From CAVUWL01 sp963700105 (lineage in GTDB: Bacteria; Actinomycetota; Thermoleophilia; Solirubrobacterales; 70-9): 64,000 nt of DNA. The translations under genes and the position numbers were made by a program. Every line of letters starts with the position of its first letter. Position 1 is the stretch's first letter. The stretch spans positions 1,178,001 through 1,242,000 of the forward strand of contig CAVOWL010000004.1 of the NCBI GenBank assembly GCA_963700105.1, given 5' to 3'. The notes under the pieces were generated by a model. That model made no database searches. It had not been told where the DNA came from and saw only the letters and a list, made by a program, of their open reading frames with translations. Of the stretch, positions 8,708 to 16,830 are shown piece by piece.

Positions 8708-9355
8708 GTGGCGACTAAACCCGATCACCGCCGAGCCGATGTAAAAGCGCGCTCCGACAAACTGGGCAGCTCACGCGAGCAGCTGCTCAATGCCGCAGCC
8801 CGCGTTTTTGCTCGACATGGCTACCGGGAAGCATCGATGAATGAGATCGCAGCCGAGGCGGGCTTTTCGAAGGGAGCCCTCTACTGGAACTTCGAGAGCA
8901 AGGCGGACCTCTTCTTCGCGCTGCTTGACGAGCGCATTGACCGCCGCCTTGGGGCACTATTCGAATTGACTAGATCCGCTGGCTCAGACGGTGGCGTCAA
9001 CGAGGAGGTGAGCCGCCGCTTCTCCGCCGTCCTCGCAGAGAATCGCGAGCTCGTCCTCCTCTTTCATGAGTACTCAGCAATGGCAGTCCGCGACCCCGAG
9101 CTCCGGGTCAGCTACGCGGCCCGAAATGCCAGACTTCGTCAGGGCATAGCCGAGGCAGTCGAGGCCCGCCACCGAGCCCTCGGTATCCCGCTTGCCCTGC
9201 CGGCCGTTCAGATCGCAACGGTGGCGATCGCGCTCGCCGACGGGCTCTCAATCGAGCAGCTCACCGATCCCGACTCGGTCGCGCCCGACCTGCTGGGGCA
9301 GGTTCTCTCCCTGATCGAGGACGGCATGAAAGCACGAGCGAAGCAGCCGAGATGA
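8708..9355 (+). CDS. TetR/AcrR family regulator of the P450 operon
   Basis: A 215-residue TetR-type repressor. After a basic leader, the N-terminal DNA-binding domain reads LLNAAARVFARHGYREASMN followed by EIAAEAGFSKGALYWNFESKADLF, the canonical helix-turn-helix and the YWNF/YxHF recognition-helix ending. The C-terminal ligand domain is all-helical and not diagnostic. The GTG at 8708 is preferred because the palindromic operator lies immediately upstream and an earlier start would place the operator inside the gene. Its stop overlaps the P450 start (ATGA at 9352). The inducer is probably the P450 substrate or product (inference). Confidence 0.87.
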   Translation: MATKPDHRRADVKARSDKLGSSREQLLNAAARVFARHGYREASMNEIAAEAGFSKGALYWNFESKADLFFALLDERIDRRLGALFELTRSAGSDGGVNEEVSRRFSAVLAENRELVLLFHEYSAMAVRDPELRVSYAARNARLRQGIAEAVEARHRALGIPLALPAVQIATVAIALADGLSIEQLTDPDSVAPDLLGQVLSLIEDGMKARAKQPR

Positions 9356-10743
9356 GCACACAGCGCGCTCCGTTTCCCCAAGCCCCGCCACCCGATCTCA
9401 CCGGCACGCCACCGGGACCTCGCCTCCCTCGCCACTTGCTCGGCGCCTGGTGGCTGGCCCGCGAGCATGACCTTTTGGGCCGCTGCCGGCGTCGCTACGG
9501 CGATGTCTTCTCGCTCAACGCCTGGCCGCTTGGCTTCATGGTGGTGATCGCCGATCCCAAGGAGGTCAAACGGGTCTTCACGGGCGATCCCGAAGTTATG
9601 CACGCCGGCCAGGGCAATGCGGTTACGCAGCCTGTCGCCGGTCCGGAGTCCGTCCTACTGCTCGATGAGGAGCGCCATCTGCGGACGCGAAAACTGATGC
9701 TGCCGCCCTTCCACGGCGAGAGGCTGGGTGGCTACGCCAAACTGATAGCCGAGATCACCGACGAAGAGATCGAGCGCTGGAGACTCCAGAGCGAGTTCCC
9801 GATCCACCCCTCGATGCAGGCGATCACCCTGAAAGTGATCCTGCGCGCGGTCTTCGGCATTAATGACGCCGGGCGCCGGGCTGAGCTGGAGCGGTTGATC
9901 CCAAAGCTAATTAACTCCCCGGCGCTGCTTTGGCCATTCCTTCAATACAACCTCGGCCCCCGCGGTCCCTGGCGCCGCTTCCTCGACTTACGCGATCGGG
10001 TCGATGCGATCCTCTTCGACGAGATCGAGCGCAGGCGCATGGACAGTGACCTAAGCGCGCGCGAGGACATCCTCTCGCTGCTCCTTTTGGCACGCGACGA
10101 GCGGGGGAATCCGATGGGAGATGCCGAGCTTCGTGATCAGCTGATCACGCTGTTGCTTGCCGGTCATGAGACAAGCGCCACAGCGCTGGCCTGGACCTTC
10201 GAGCGGCTGCTCCACAACCCAGCGGTGCTGGCGCGCCTGCGGCAAAGGTTGTCCGAAGGCGATGAGGACTACCTGGACTGCACCATCAAGGAGAGCTTGC
10301 GGTCGCGACCGATCATCGGGGTCGCGATGCGCCAGCTCACGGCACCGATGTCGGTCGGCGAGTACAGGGTGCCCGCTGGGACCTTCCTCGCGGCTTCGAT
10401 GATCCTTCTGCACAGTGATCCGGACCTCTACCCCGATCCCGATTCCTTTCGTCCCGAGCGCTTCGAGGACAAGCGTGCCAACCCCTACACCTGGATTCCT
10501 TTTGGCGGCGGCGTCCGTCGCTGCCTTGGAGCCTCCTTTGCGATGTTTGAGATGCGGATCGTTGTGAGCCGAGTTCTCAAGCGCTGCGAACTGAGCGCAT
10601 CAGGAAGGCCCGAGCGACCCCGACGACGATTCGTCACCTACCCCCCTGCAGGTGGGGCGCGCGTCGTGCTGAAGAGACGGATTCAAGCCGATAGCCACAA
10701 CGACCCAAGCCAAGAGATGGTGCACGGAGGAAGTTCGAGGTGA
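9352..10743 (+). CDS. cytochrome P450, CYP135-like
   Basis: A 463-residue soluble bacterial P450. It has a proline-rich start (PPGPRLPRHLLGAWWL), the B-C region HLRTRKLMLPPFHGERL, the oxygen-activation I-helix AGHETSA (269-275), the K-helix ExxR (ESLR, from about 314) and the haem loop FGGGVRRCLGA with proximal Cys391. The LLLDEERHLRTRKLMLPPFH stretch resembles mycobacterial CYP135/CYP138 enzymes. It would hydroxylate an unknown lipophilic substrate. It overlaps both the TetR gene before it (4 bp) and the hydrolase after it, so the three genes are translationally coupled. No ferredoxin or reductase is encoded nearby. Confidence 0.92.
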   Translation: MSTQRAPFPQAPPPDLTGTPPGPRLPRHLLGAWWLAREHDLLGRCRRRYGDVFSLNAWPLGFMVVIADPKEVKRVFTGDPEVMHAGQGNAVTQPVAGPESVLLLDEERHLRTRKLMLPPFHGERLGGYAKLIAEITDEEIERWRLQSEFPIHPSMQAITLKVILRAVFGINDAGRRAELERLIPKLINSPALLWPFLQYNLGPRGPWRRFLDLRDRVDAILFDEIERRRMDSDLSAREDILSLLLLARDERGNPMGDAELRDQLITLLLAGHETSATALAWTFERLLHNPAVLARLRQRLSEGDEDYLDCTIKESLRSRPIIGVAMRQLTAPMSVGEYRVPAGTFLAASMILLHSDPDLYPDPDSFRPERFEDKRANPYTWIPFGGGVRRCLGASFAMFEMRIVVSRVLKRCELSASGRPERPRRRFVTYPPAGGARVVLKRRIQADSHNDPSQEMVHGGSSR

Positions 10744-11621
10744 AAGAGGTCGCCACCTTTGACCCTTTCGAGACAGCGCTCGGGGCGCTAAACAAAATCG
10801 AACTGGGCGCGGGATCGCTTCGCTATCGCGATCGAGGCTCCGGGACCCCAGTGGTGTTCCTTGCCGGACTGGTTCTCTCCAGCGGGTTCTGGCGTCGTCT
10901 GGTTCCGGCGTTGCAGCAGCCGATCCGCGCGATCATCCCAGACCTGCCACTTGGCGCCCACACCGTCGCGATGCGCCGTGACGCGGATCTCTCAGCTCCG
11001 GCGATCGCCGATTTGGTCGCTGAGCTGCTCGAGGCGATCGATGTGAAGGAGGCGGTGATCGTTGGCAACGACACCGGCGGCGCCATCGCCAAGCTGCTGG
11101 CCACCCGCCACCCCGAGCGGGTCAGCGCACTCGTCCTCACACCATGTGAGTGCTTTGAGAACTTCCTGCCGCCGATCTATCGCTACCTCCAGCTGATTCC
11201 ATATTTGCCAGGTTCGATCTGGCTACTCGGAAACTCAATGCGCTTCACGGCGATCCGCCGGCTACCAATCGCCTTCGGATTGCTTACCAAGGGCCCGCTT
11301 GAAAAACAGGCATACGACGCCTACCTGCGACCTGGGCAGACCGACCGCGGCGTGCGCCGCGACAGCGCCAAGGTCCTGCGCGCGATCCGCCGTCGCTACA
11401 CGATCCAGGCTGATGCAGCGCTCGCAAACTTCAACCGTCCCACCCTGATCGCCTGGGCAACCGAGGATCGCGTGTTCCCCTACAACCACGCCGAGCGGCT
11501 TGCTCAGATCCTCCCCAACGCGCTGCTTGTCCCGATCGCCGATTCCTATACCTACGTCCCCGAAGACCAACCGCAGGTCTTGGCGACTCACCTCGACAGG
11601 TTTATTGAGGAGACTCGCTAA
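10740..11621 (+). CDS. alpha/beta hydrolase with atypical catalytic site
   Basis: A 293-residue alpha/beta hydrolase related to haloalkane dehalogenase-like proteins. The nucleophile elbow is VGNDTGGA (Asp111), followed by a hydrophobic cap and WATEDRVFPYNHAERLA, where the acid is normally found. At the C-terminus, where the catalytic His usually sits in a GHF motif, it has ADSYTYVPEDQP (268-278) with no His. It shares DLPLGAH...MRRDADLS with the hydrolase at 13134-14009, which has the same substitution. It starts at a GTG overlapping the P450 stop, so it is the third gene of the TetR-P450 operon. It may act on the P450 product or have lost hydrolysis. Confidence 0.82.
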   Translation: MKEVATFDPFETALGALNKIELGAGSLRYRDRGSGTPVVFLAGLVLSSGFWRRLVPALQQPIRAIIPDLPLGAHTVAMRRDADLSAPAIADLVAELLEAIDVKEAVIVGNDTGGAIAKLLATRHPERVSALVLTPCECFENFLPPIYRYLQLIPYLPGSIWLLGNSMRFTAIRRLPIAFGLLTKGPLEKQAYDAYLRPGQTDRGVRRDSAKVLRAIRRRYTIQADAALANFNRPTLIAWATEDRVFPYNHAERLAQILPNALLVPIADSYTYVPEDQPQVLATHLDRFIEETR

Positions 11622-11840
11622 CCGCCACGGCGAAGCCCGATCCGCCCCAACCGCTTGGCCAACCGCGACTTGACGCCTGCCGAAAGGCAGTTGCTCCTTG
11701 GCGCTCGAGCCCTGGAGAAACCGGCCCTGTCGTGCCCTCACCCTGCTCCACGCAACCTTCAGATGTCCACTGAATCTATGAAACTCCAGGGCGACTGTGG
11801 TCAGGTGGGAGCGGCCCAACGGTACCTCCTTGATCGCAAA

Positions 11841-12227
11841 CTAGGCGCAGCAGCCTGGGCGGGAACCCTTTGATTCGAAGCGGCCAAGCCTTCGGTCGAT
11901 ACGGTCCCATGGCCCGCAGCTCGTCGCGACGGGGCGGGCGAGCAAGACGCTGGGAATCGCACCAAGCTCGGGGCAGCCCCGATAGCTGGTGGCGCTGGCG
12001 ATGAGGTGAGAGATGCCGAACCAAGTGGGGATAAGGGCCAGCGGCCAGAGGGCAACTCCGCCCGGTGCTTGGCGTGCGCCCAACGCCCCGGCGATTGCGA
12101 GGAAGCCAAAGCCGGCGCCGGCGCGCGCACGGCGGGCCGAGCGGGTCATCTCCACCCCCTCGCTCAGGGTGCAGCTGGGTGCAACGGCGGCGTCGGCATT
12201 AACGGTGTCCCTCGACGTATCGGACAT
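11841..12227 (-). CDS. small Cys-containing membrane protein under MerR-type promoter
   Basis: A 128-residue protein I do not recognise by name. After a 45-residue hydrophilic start come two hydrophobic stretches, FGFLAIAGALGA and VALWPLALIPTWFGISHLIA, then RGCPELGAIPSVLLARPV, SCGPWDRIDRRLG and a C-terminal CCA. The HLIxxxTxxRGCP pattern recalls DUF2892/YgaP-like membrane segments. The ATG at 12227 is preferred: it has GAAGGGAT seven bases upstream, whereas the in-frame ATG at 12266 lies upstream of the -10 element of the MerR-type promoter. Divergent from the MerR gene. The cysteines make a thiol-reactive or metal stress role plausible (inference). Confidence 0.66.
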   Translation of the reverse strand: MSDTSRDTVNADAAVAPSCTLSEGVEMTRSARRARAGAGFGFLAIAGALGARQAPGGVALWPLALIPTWFGISHLIASATSYRGCPELGAIPSVLLARPVATSCGPWDRIDRRLGRFESKGSRPGCCA

Positions 12228-12256
12228 ACGGATCCCTTCTCTCGGGTTTTCGGATT

Positions 12257-12287
12257 GGTCTATCACCTAAAGTAAGGTTCAAGTCAA
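12257..12287 (-). promoter_or_regulatory. MerR-type promoter with 19-bp spacer
   Basis: Read on the minus strand, a -35 TTGACT (12287-12282) and a -10 TAGACC (12262-12257) are separated by 19 bp. The spacer holds an imperfect dyad, ACCT...AGGT. The overlong 19-bp spacer is the hallmark of promoters that MerR regulators untwist to activate. It would drive the membrane protein at 11841-12227, while the MerR gene starts four bases beyond the -35 on the other strand. Confidence 0.72.
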
Positions 12288-12290
12288 GCC

Positions 12291-12713
12291 ATGACCGCGA
12301 CTAACACCGAAATAACGATCGGGGAAGCCTCCAATCGTGCCGGAGTCCCGGCGTCGACGCTTCGCTATTGGGAGAGGGCTGGATTGCTCTCGACCCCTCG
12401 ACGGGTCGGAGGTAAGCGCCGCTACGACCTCGACGCGATGCGGGAAATCGAGATGATTTCCCTGGCCAAGCAGGCAGGGTTCACCCTGGCCGAGATCCGC
12501 GTCATCCTCGCCGGCTTCTCAGAGAACGCACCGCCGTCGGATCTCTGGCGTCGCCTCGCGGCTCGCAAACTTCCGGAGGTCGAGCGAACGCTGACCGAGG
12601 CCAAGGCGATGAAAGCGATGCTGGAGGCGGGCCTGCGCTGTGAGTGCATCAGCCTTGAGGACTGCCTGGGCGGAGTTCTCCTAAACCGTACTCAGAACGC
12701 AGCGCGATGCTGA
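12291..12713 (+). CDS. MerR family transcriptional regulator with CxCx5C motif
   Basis: A 140-residue MerR-family activator. The winged helix starts ITIGEASNRAGVPASTLRYW and continues with ERAGLL and GGKRRYD, followed by the dimerisation helix. Near the end lies LRCECISLEDC (Cys117, Cys119, Cys125), matching three of the four cluster cysteines of SoxR (CxxCxCx5C) with Gly where the first Cys would be. A fourth Cys is the last residue (Cys140). It may bind a metal or a modified cluster. Its stop overlaps the start of the small membrane gene at 12707, and it faces a 19-bp-spacer promoter. Confidence 0.86.
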   Translation: MTATNTEITIGEASNRAGVPASTLRYWERAGLLSTPRRVGGKRRYDLDAMREIEMISLAKQAGFTLAEIRVILAGFSENAPPSDLWRRLAARKLPEVERTLTEAKAMKAMLEAGLRCECISLEDCLGGVLLNRTQNAARC

Positions 12714-12946
12714 CGGCCTACGGGGCAGCAGCAGTGACCTTCATGGTCGTCATGTACGCGTTGGAGCGGCGCGATCGTCGCTATACGCTGGGCTTCGCCG
12801 TCGGCTGCCTGCTCTCTAGCGTCTACGGCTTCCTGGCTGGGGCCTGGCCATTCGGGGTGGTCGAGGTGATCTGGGCAGGGGTGGCCGTAGTCCGATACCG
12901 CGGCCTGCAGCTTGCCGCACAAAGTTCGGCCACGACGCGGAGCTAG
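12707..12946 (+). CDS. small two-to-three-TM membrane protein coupled to MerR
   Basis: A 79-residue protein made almost entirely of hydrophobic segments: LTAYGAAAVTFMVVMYAL (2-19), LGFAVGCLLSSVYGFLAG (28-45) and WPFGVVEVIWAGVAVVRY (47-64), joined by a basic ERRDRR loop. Its ATG lies inside the last codons of the MerR gene (7-bp overlap), so it is translationally coupled to it. Small proteins ending in a WPFG(V/I)VE element are widespread as uncharacterised membrane proteins. Its job is unknown, but the context ties it to whatever signal the MerR protein senses. Confidence 0.7.
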   Translation: MLTAYGAAAVTFMVVMYALERRDRRYTLGFAVGCLLSSVYGFLAGAWPFGVVEVIWAGVAVVRYRGLQLAAQSSATTRS

Positions 12947-13133
12947 GGGAGCGCTGGCCCCAACCATGACGCCAGGCAGGGGATCACCGCCCGTCGATCA
13001 ACCCGGAATGAATTGCCCGATCCGTATCTCGCTAGCTCCCTTGGTATTGAGGGCGTTCAACACCACAGCTCAAGAACCCCCGGAAGAAGCGCCCCAGCCA
13101 ACCGCGAGGCAACAAGATCCGCCCGTGCATTCG

Positions 13134-14009
13134 CTAGAACTCGAACGACCTGATCGCCACGGCGACCGCCTCCGGCTGGTCCTCGGGCGTAAAGCTATAG
13201 GCATCATTGATCGGGACGAACCGGCCGTGCTTGAGCGCCTCCGCGTAGCGCTCCCCGTGCTCGAGCGGAAAAACCTCGTCCTCCTTGGACCAGATCAGCA
13301 AGATCGGCAACTCGGAGCTCGCGATCAGGTACTCACCGGCTTCACGGACAGGAGCGGTGGACGCCGCGGCCATCGCCTTGGCGACATCGCCGAGCACGCC
13401 CGGCTCGCGCGTAGCGGGAAGGGCATAGGAGTCAAATATCTCGGGCTCGACTGGGTGCTTGAGCAGCAATCCGTAGGCCGGCGGCAGGGCGCGGACAATC
13501 GGGTCCTCCAGGGCTCCAAGTAGCCCTCGGAGCACCTGGAGGTCGCGCGCCGCCGCGGGGAGGCCGTCGAACGGGGGCGGCGGCCACTCGTCATAGGGGG
13601 TCTCACAGGAGGTGAGGATGAGGCCCCTGACACGGTCCCCTATACGCTCCCCGTGCCGGGCCAAGGCGATCTGTGAGTAGGCGCCCCCCGAGTCGTTACC
13701 GATCAGCGCTACCTCGTTCAGATCGAGGCCCTCGAGCAGATCGGCGATCAGGCCCGCGACGCCGTTCGGGCTGAGATCGGCATCGGCACCCATCGGCCTA
13801 CGGTGAGAGCCGAGCGGGAGATCGAGCGCCACGCAGCGAAAGTCCTCGTGCAGAAGGTCGATGACCTTGCGCCAGAGGTTTGCGTTGGATAACCAGCCGT
13901 GGCTGAATAGCAGCAGGGGGCCCTCGCCGCGCTCGAAGTAGTCAAGCGTCCCGCCAGTTACATCGACCGAGTGCGACACCCCGAGCAGCTCCGAGCGGTG
14001 GCCGTGCAC
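13134..14009 (-). CDS. alpha/beta hydrolase, atypical site, paralogue of 10740 gene
   Basis: A 291-residue alpha/beta hydrolase. It has FSHGWLSNANLWRKV (oxyanion region), LDLPLGSHRRPMGADADLSP (signature shared with the 10740 protein), the nucleophile elbow LIGNDSGGAYS (Asp106), IWSKEDEVFPLEHGERYA, and NDAYSFTPEDQP (268-279) where the catalytic His is normally found. No His is there, as in its paralogue. The GTG at 14009 is chosen, three bases after the stop of the upstream hydrolase. The longer frame up to 14276 only shadows that gene. It is the second gene of a two-hydrolase unit facing TetR. Confidence 0.82.
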   Translation of the reverse strand: MHGHRSELLGVSHSVDVTGGTLDYFERGEGPLLLFSHGWLSNANLWRKVIDLLHEDFRCVALDLPLGSHRRPMGADADLSPNGVAGLIADLLEGLDLNEVALIGNDSGGAYSQIALARHGERIGDRVRGLILTSCETPYDEWPPPPFDGLPAAARDLQVLRGLLGALEDPIVRALPPAYGLLLKHPVEPEIFDSYALPATREPGVLGDVAKAMAAASTAPVREAGEYLIASSELPILLIWSKEDEVFPLEHGERYAEALKHGRFVPINDAYSFTPEDQPEAVAVAIRSFEF

Positions 14010-14011
14010 AC

Positions 14012-14824
14012 TTATGGCGTAGCGGCCGCCACACGGCCGATGGCGGCGTCGGTGAAGGGGACGAGCTCTGCGGCAAAGCCCTCGGGATCGCTGACCTGAG
14101 GCGCGTGGCCAGTGTCGAGAGTGACGAGTCGCGCGCCGGGGATCAACTCCTCCGCCCTGCGGCCGATCTTGAGCGGGATCACCGGATCGCGGCGGCCCCA
14201 TACCAGCAGGGTGGGAGCCGCGATCGAGGTCGCCCCGGCGCGGAGGTCGTGCTCGGGAGAAGCGAAGCTGCGCCAAAGCTCGCTGACTGCCCCCAGTCCC
14301 GGGCTCTGGCGGGTCGTGGCCACCGCGACGTCGCGGACGCGGCGGTCTGCGGCACTTCGCGGGCGCATATAGAAGCTGGCAAACCAGGGATAGATGGCGC
14401 GCAGGAACCGGGGACGGGCCATCAGTGCGCAGAAGGCACGGTCCTTCAGGGGGCGCCCGGCGAATCCACCGCTGTCGAGCAGGACCAGCCCCCTGACCAA
14501 GTCGGGCCTGCGGATCGCAAGACGCCCGGCGGCGAAGCCTCCGACCGAGTTGCCGACCACGACGGCACCCCCAGGCGCCAACTTCTCAACCAATTCTTCC
14601 GCCAAGTCGGCGAAGCGCATCGCGCTCGCGAGGCCCTCCCCGGCCGGCGAATCGCCGTGGGCTGGCCAGTCCAGAGCGATCGAGCGAAAGCGAGGGGGAA
14701 GCAGCTCGCGCACCTCGTCATAGTCGTGACGATCGTGAGCGCCGCTGCTCAATAGGACGATCGGGCTACCCTCGCCGCGCTCGTCATATGCAATCGGCCC
14801 AGTCGAGGTGTTAAGGAGCGGCAT
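14012..14824 (-). CDS. alpha/beta hydrolase with Ser-Asp-His triad
   Basis: A 270-residue alpha/beta hydrolase of the esterase or C-C hydrolase type. The nucleophile elbow is VVGNSVGGFAAG (Ser93), the acid is WGRRDPVIP (Asp213) and the His is DTGHAPQVSDPEGFA (His240), so unlike its downstream neighbour the triad is complete. LDWPAHGDS marks strand 4. The ATG at 14824 is used. A longer frame starts with TTG closer to the operators and is less likely. It heads a two-gene unit and is divergent from the TetR gene at 14895, across two palindromic operators. Confidence 0.86.
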   Translation of the reverse strand: MPLLNTSTGPIAYDERGEGSPIVLLSSGAHDRHDYDEVRELLPPRFRSIALDWPAHGDSPAGEGLASAMRFADLAEELVEKLAPGGAVVVGNSVGGFAAGRLAIRRPDLVRGLVLLDSGGFAGRPLKDRAFCALMARPRFLRAIYPWFASFYMRPRSAADRRVRDVAVATTRQSPGLGAVSELWRSFASPEHDLRAGATSIAAPTLLVWGRRDPVIPLKIGRRAEELIPGARLVTLDTGHAPQVSDPEGFAAELVPFTDAAIGRVAAATP

Positions 14825-14846
14825 GTCGGCAGACCCTAGCAGCAAC

Positions 14847-14880
14847 TGACCGATCGGTCATATTTGTGACCGATCGGTCA
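14847..14880. promoter_or_regulatory. tandem TetR operators between divergent genes
   Basis: The perfect 14-bp palindrome TGACCGATCGGTCA occurs twice, at 14847-14860 and 14867-14880. The centres are 20 bp apart, about two helical turns, so two TetR dimers could bind the same face. The sites lie between the hydrolase start (14824) and the TetR GTG (14895) and would control both directions. Confidence 0.88.
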
Positions 14881-14894
14881 TGTAGCCTCAGGCC

Positions 14895-15455
14895 GTGCCT
14901 GTCAAAGCAATCACTGTCGCCCGAACCAGCACTCACGACGCATTGCTCGAAGCGGGCGTGTCCGTCGCCGAGCGCCACGGGCTCGCCGGTCTCAGCGTCA
15001 ACCGAGTAGTCACCGAGGCCGGCGTTGCGAAGGGCACCTTTTACCTGCACTTCGACGATCGCAGGGCGTTCGTCGATGCTCTCCATGCCCGCTTTCACGC
15101 TCGCGTTCAGGATGCAGTCGCCGTTGCGACGGTTGGGGTACCCGCGGGGGCAGGGCGGATTGTGCGCGGCGCTGAGGCCTACCTCGACACCTGCCTCGAG
15201 GATCGCGCTGTCAAGGCTCTGGCGTTGGAGGCCCGCTCGGATCCCGACCTCGCCGGCACGATGTCGAAGCGCCACGAGCGATTCGCCGCCTCAGCCATCC
15301 CCAGCTTCAAGGCAATGGGATGGCCTGATGCGGCCGCAGCGTCACAGCTTCTCGCTGCGATGACTGCGGAGATTGCAATCCGAGAGCTTGACGCCGGCCG
15401 GCGCCTCCCGGGTGCTCGTAGATCCCTGCGGCGTTTCCTCTCGGTCCAATCCTGA
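14895..15455 (+). CDS. TetR/AcrR family regulator of the hydrolase pair
   Basis: A 186-residue TetR-type repressor starting at GTG. The DNA-binding domain contains LLEAGVSVAERHGLAGLSVN and VVTEAGVAKGTFYLHFDDRRAF, ending in the typical YLHF recognition helix. The C-terminal domain is helical (SFKAMGWPDAAAASQLLAAM). Two copies of a 14-bp palindrome lie just upstream, so autoregulation plus control of the divergent hydrolases is very likely. The inducing ligand is unknown. Confidence 0.88.
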   Translation: MPVKAITVARTSTHDALLEAGVSVAERHGLAGLSVNRVVTEAGVAKGTFYLHFDDRRAFVDALHARFHARVQDAVAVATVGVPAGAGRIVRGAEAYLDTCLEDRAVKALALEARSDPDLAGTMSKRHERFAASAIPSFKAMGWPDAAAASQLLAAMTAEIAIRELDAGRRLPGARRSLRRFLSVQS

Positions 15456-15565
15456 CAGCCCGTCAAGGTCCTTGAATGTGATCTCCCTATGCCGCTTGGC
15501 TTCGGGGCAACGTTGCGCCCATGGTGCTTAACGGAGGGATTGGACGATAGGAGTAAACGTCGTGC

Positions 15566-16450
15566 CTAGGTGGACGGCATCGCCTCGGCCACCGAAAGCA
15601 GGTGGCGACGAAGGAAGGCGACCTCATCGGCAACGATCTTGGCGTGCTCAGGACCATCGTAAATGTCGAAGTGATCGACGCCGGGATAGGTGCGCAGCTC
15701 ACCGAGTGGGGCTCTGCGTGCGGCGGCGATCGCGGGCCCAGGCTTGGCGACTCGGTCGGCCTCACCGACACAGAGGAGCCACGGACAATGCAACCGGGCA
15801 GCATGGCGCGCAGGGCGGTACGGAAGTCCGAGCAGCCAGCGGGCCGAGACCCGATTGCGCCAGCGCGATTCCTCGCCAATCGCGACGACATGGCGCCAGC
15901 CGACCTCACTGTCGGGTGCGTTTATTAAGGCCGGCTCGTGTGGCTGCCCAACGGCCGGCAAGTGCTGGTCGATGGCGGCGGCGAGCAGGATGCGGAATGT
16001 GACTCGCGGGGATGACCGATGCGCCTGGCGCCACATATCGAGGAAGGGGACCTGGCTCACAGCGGCAGCGACCTGCCTGTCCTGCGCAGCGGCGGCGAGC
16101 GCGTTGCCCCCTCCCATCGAGGAGCCAAACGTCGCGACGCGTCCGACGTCGATCCCCGGCAGCGAACGAGCGAATGCAATGGCGGCCCGCCAGTCTTCCA
16201 GCTGGAGCGCAGGGTGAAACAGGTCCGGCTGGCCACCGCTGTCCCCGAACCCGCGGTGGTCGAAGACGAGCGCCGCGATGCCGGCCGCCGCAAAGCGCTC
16301 GGCGAATGAGCCCAACCCGTCGCGGCGGGTCCCAGACAGGCCCTGGGCCATGACGACAATCGGCGCCGGCCTAGACTCACTCAGCGAGGGGTACAACCAG
16401 GCAGCACAGGTATCGATACCTGAAGGAAAGCTGAGGTCTTGGCGGTCCAT
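15566..16450 (-). CDS. alpha/beta hydrolase, dienelactone hydrolase/S15-like
   Basis: A 294-residue serine hydrolase. VVMAQGLSGTRRDGL is the oxyanion region, FDHRGFGDSGG (63-73) a conserved strand-4 loop, GSSMGGG the nucleophile elbow (Ser111), Asp232 in CVGEADRV the acid and His260 in GVDHFDIY the base. The DHRGFGxS and GSSxGG combination is seen in YcjY/FrsA-like and X-Pro-peptidase-like hydrolases that cleave esters or peptides of small substrates. Monocistronic, with no regulator obvious beside it. Confidence 0.85.
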   Translation of the reverse strand: MDRQDLSFPSGIDTCAAWLYPSLSESRPAPIVVMAQGLSGTRRDGLGSFAERFAAAGIAALVFDHRGFGDSGGQPDLFHPALQLEDWRAAIAFARSLPGIDVGRVATFGSSMGGGNALAAAAQDRQVAAAVSQVPFLDMWRQAHRSSPRVTFRILLAAAIDQHLPAVGQPHEPALINAPDSEVGWRHVVAIGEESRWRNRVSARWLLGLPYRPARHAARLHCPWLLCVGEADRVAKPGPAIAAARRAPLGELRTYPGVDHFDIYDGPEHAKIVADEVAFLRRHLLSVAEAMPST

Positions 16451-16830
16451 CGTTTGATAAACGGTCAGGCAGGATGAAATGTGAGACGGACCCTAAGGTT
16501 TCAGACCCTGATCGGATTAGCAGAAGAGTCCGCGCCATGGGAAGGCGGGACCGAGCAACGACAAGCCAAACCCCCTCCGCTTCCAGGAGCATAAACATCA
16601 GTACCACTCCTCCCTTTTGGAAGCCTGGATGGCGTCCTCGGGCGTTTACAAACGGGGTTTGGGCGGGTCAGGGAGCCGGGCTGGCTACAAGAACAGGCCG
16701 ACGGATCGGCGGAAGAGGGAGGAAGCCCGGCCCTCCTTGCAGCGGCACGCTTGCCGCCACGAAGTTTCCGGACGAAGCGCTGAGCATCACAACGGTCGCC
16801 AGGGCGTTCGCGTTCAGCCCCCCACCCGCG
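16451..16830. other. intergenic, no intact gene
   Basis: Upstream region of the hydrolase at 15566-16450, merging into the pseudogene cluster. No frame with recognisable motifs was found. Confidence 0.45.

Noticed and set aside
12228..12266. Upstream ATG for the membrane protein at 11841
   Set aside because: It lies upstream of the predicted -10 of the MerR-type promoter and would not be on the transcript. The ATG at 12227 has a ribosome binding site.
14010..14276. N-terminal extension of the hydrolase at 13134-14009
   Set aside because: It overlaps the upstream hydrolase gene in another frame, is Arg/Gly-rich and precedes the conserved start of the family.
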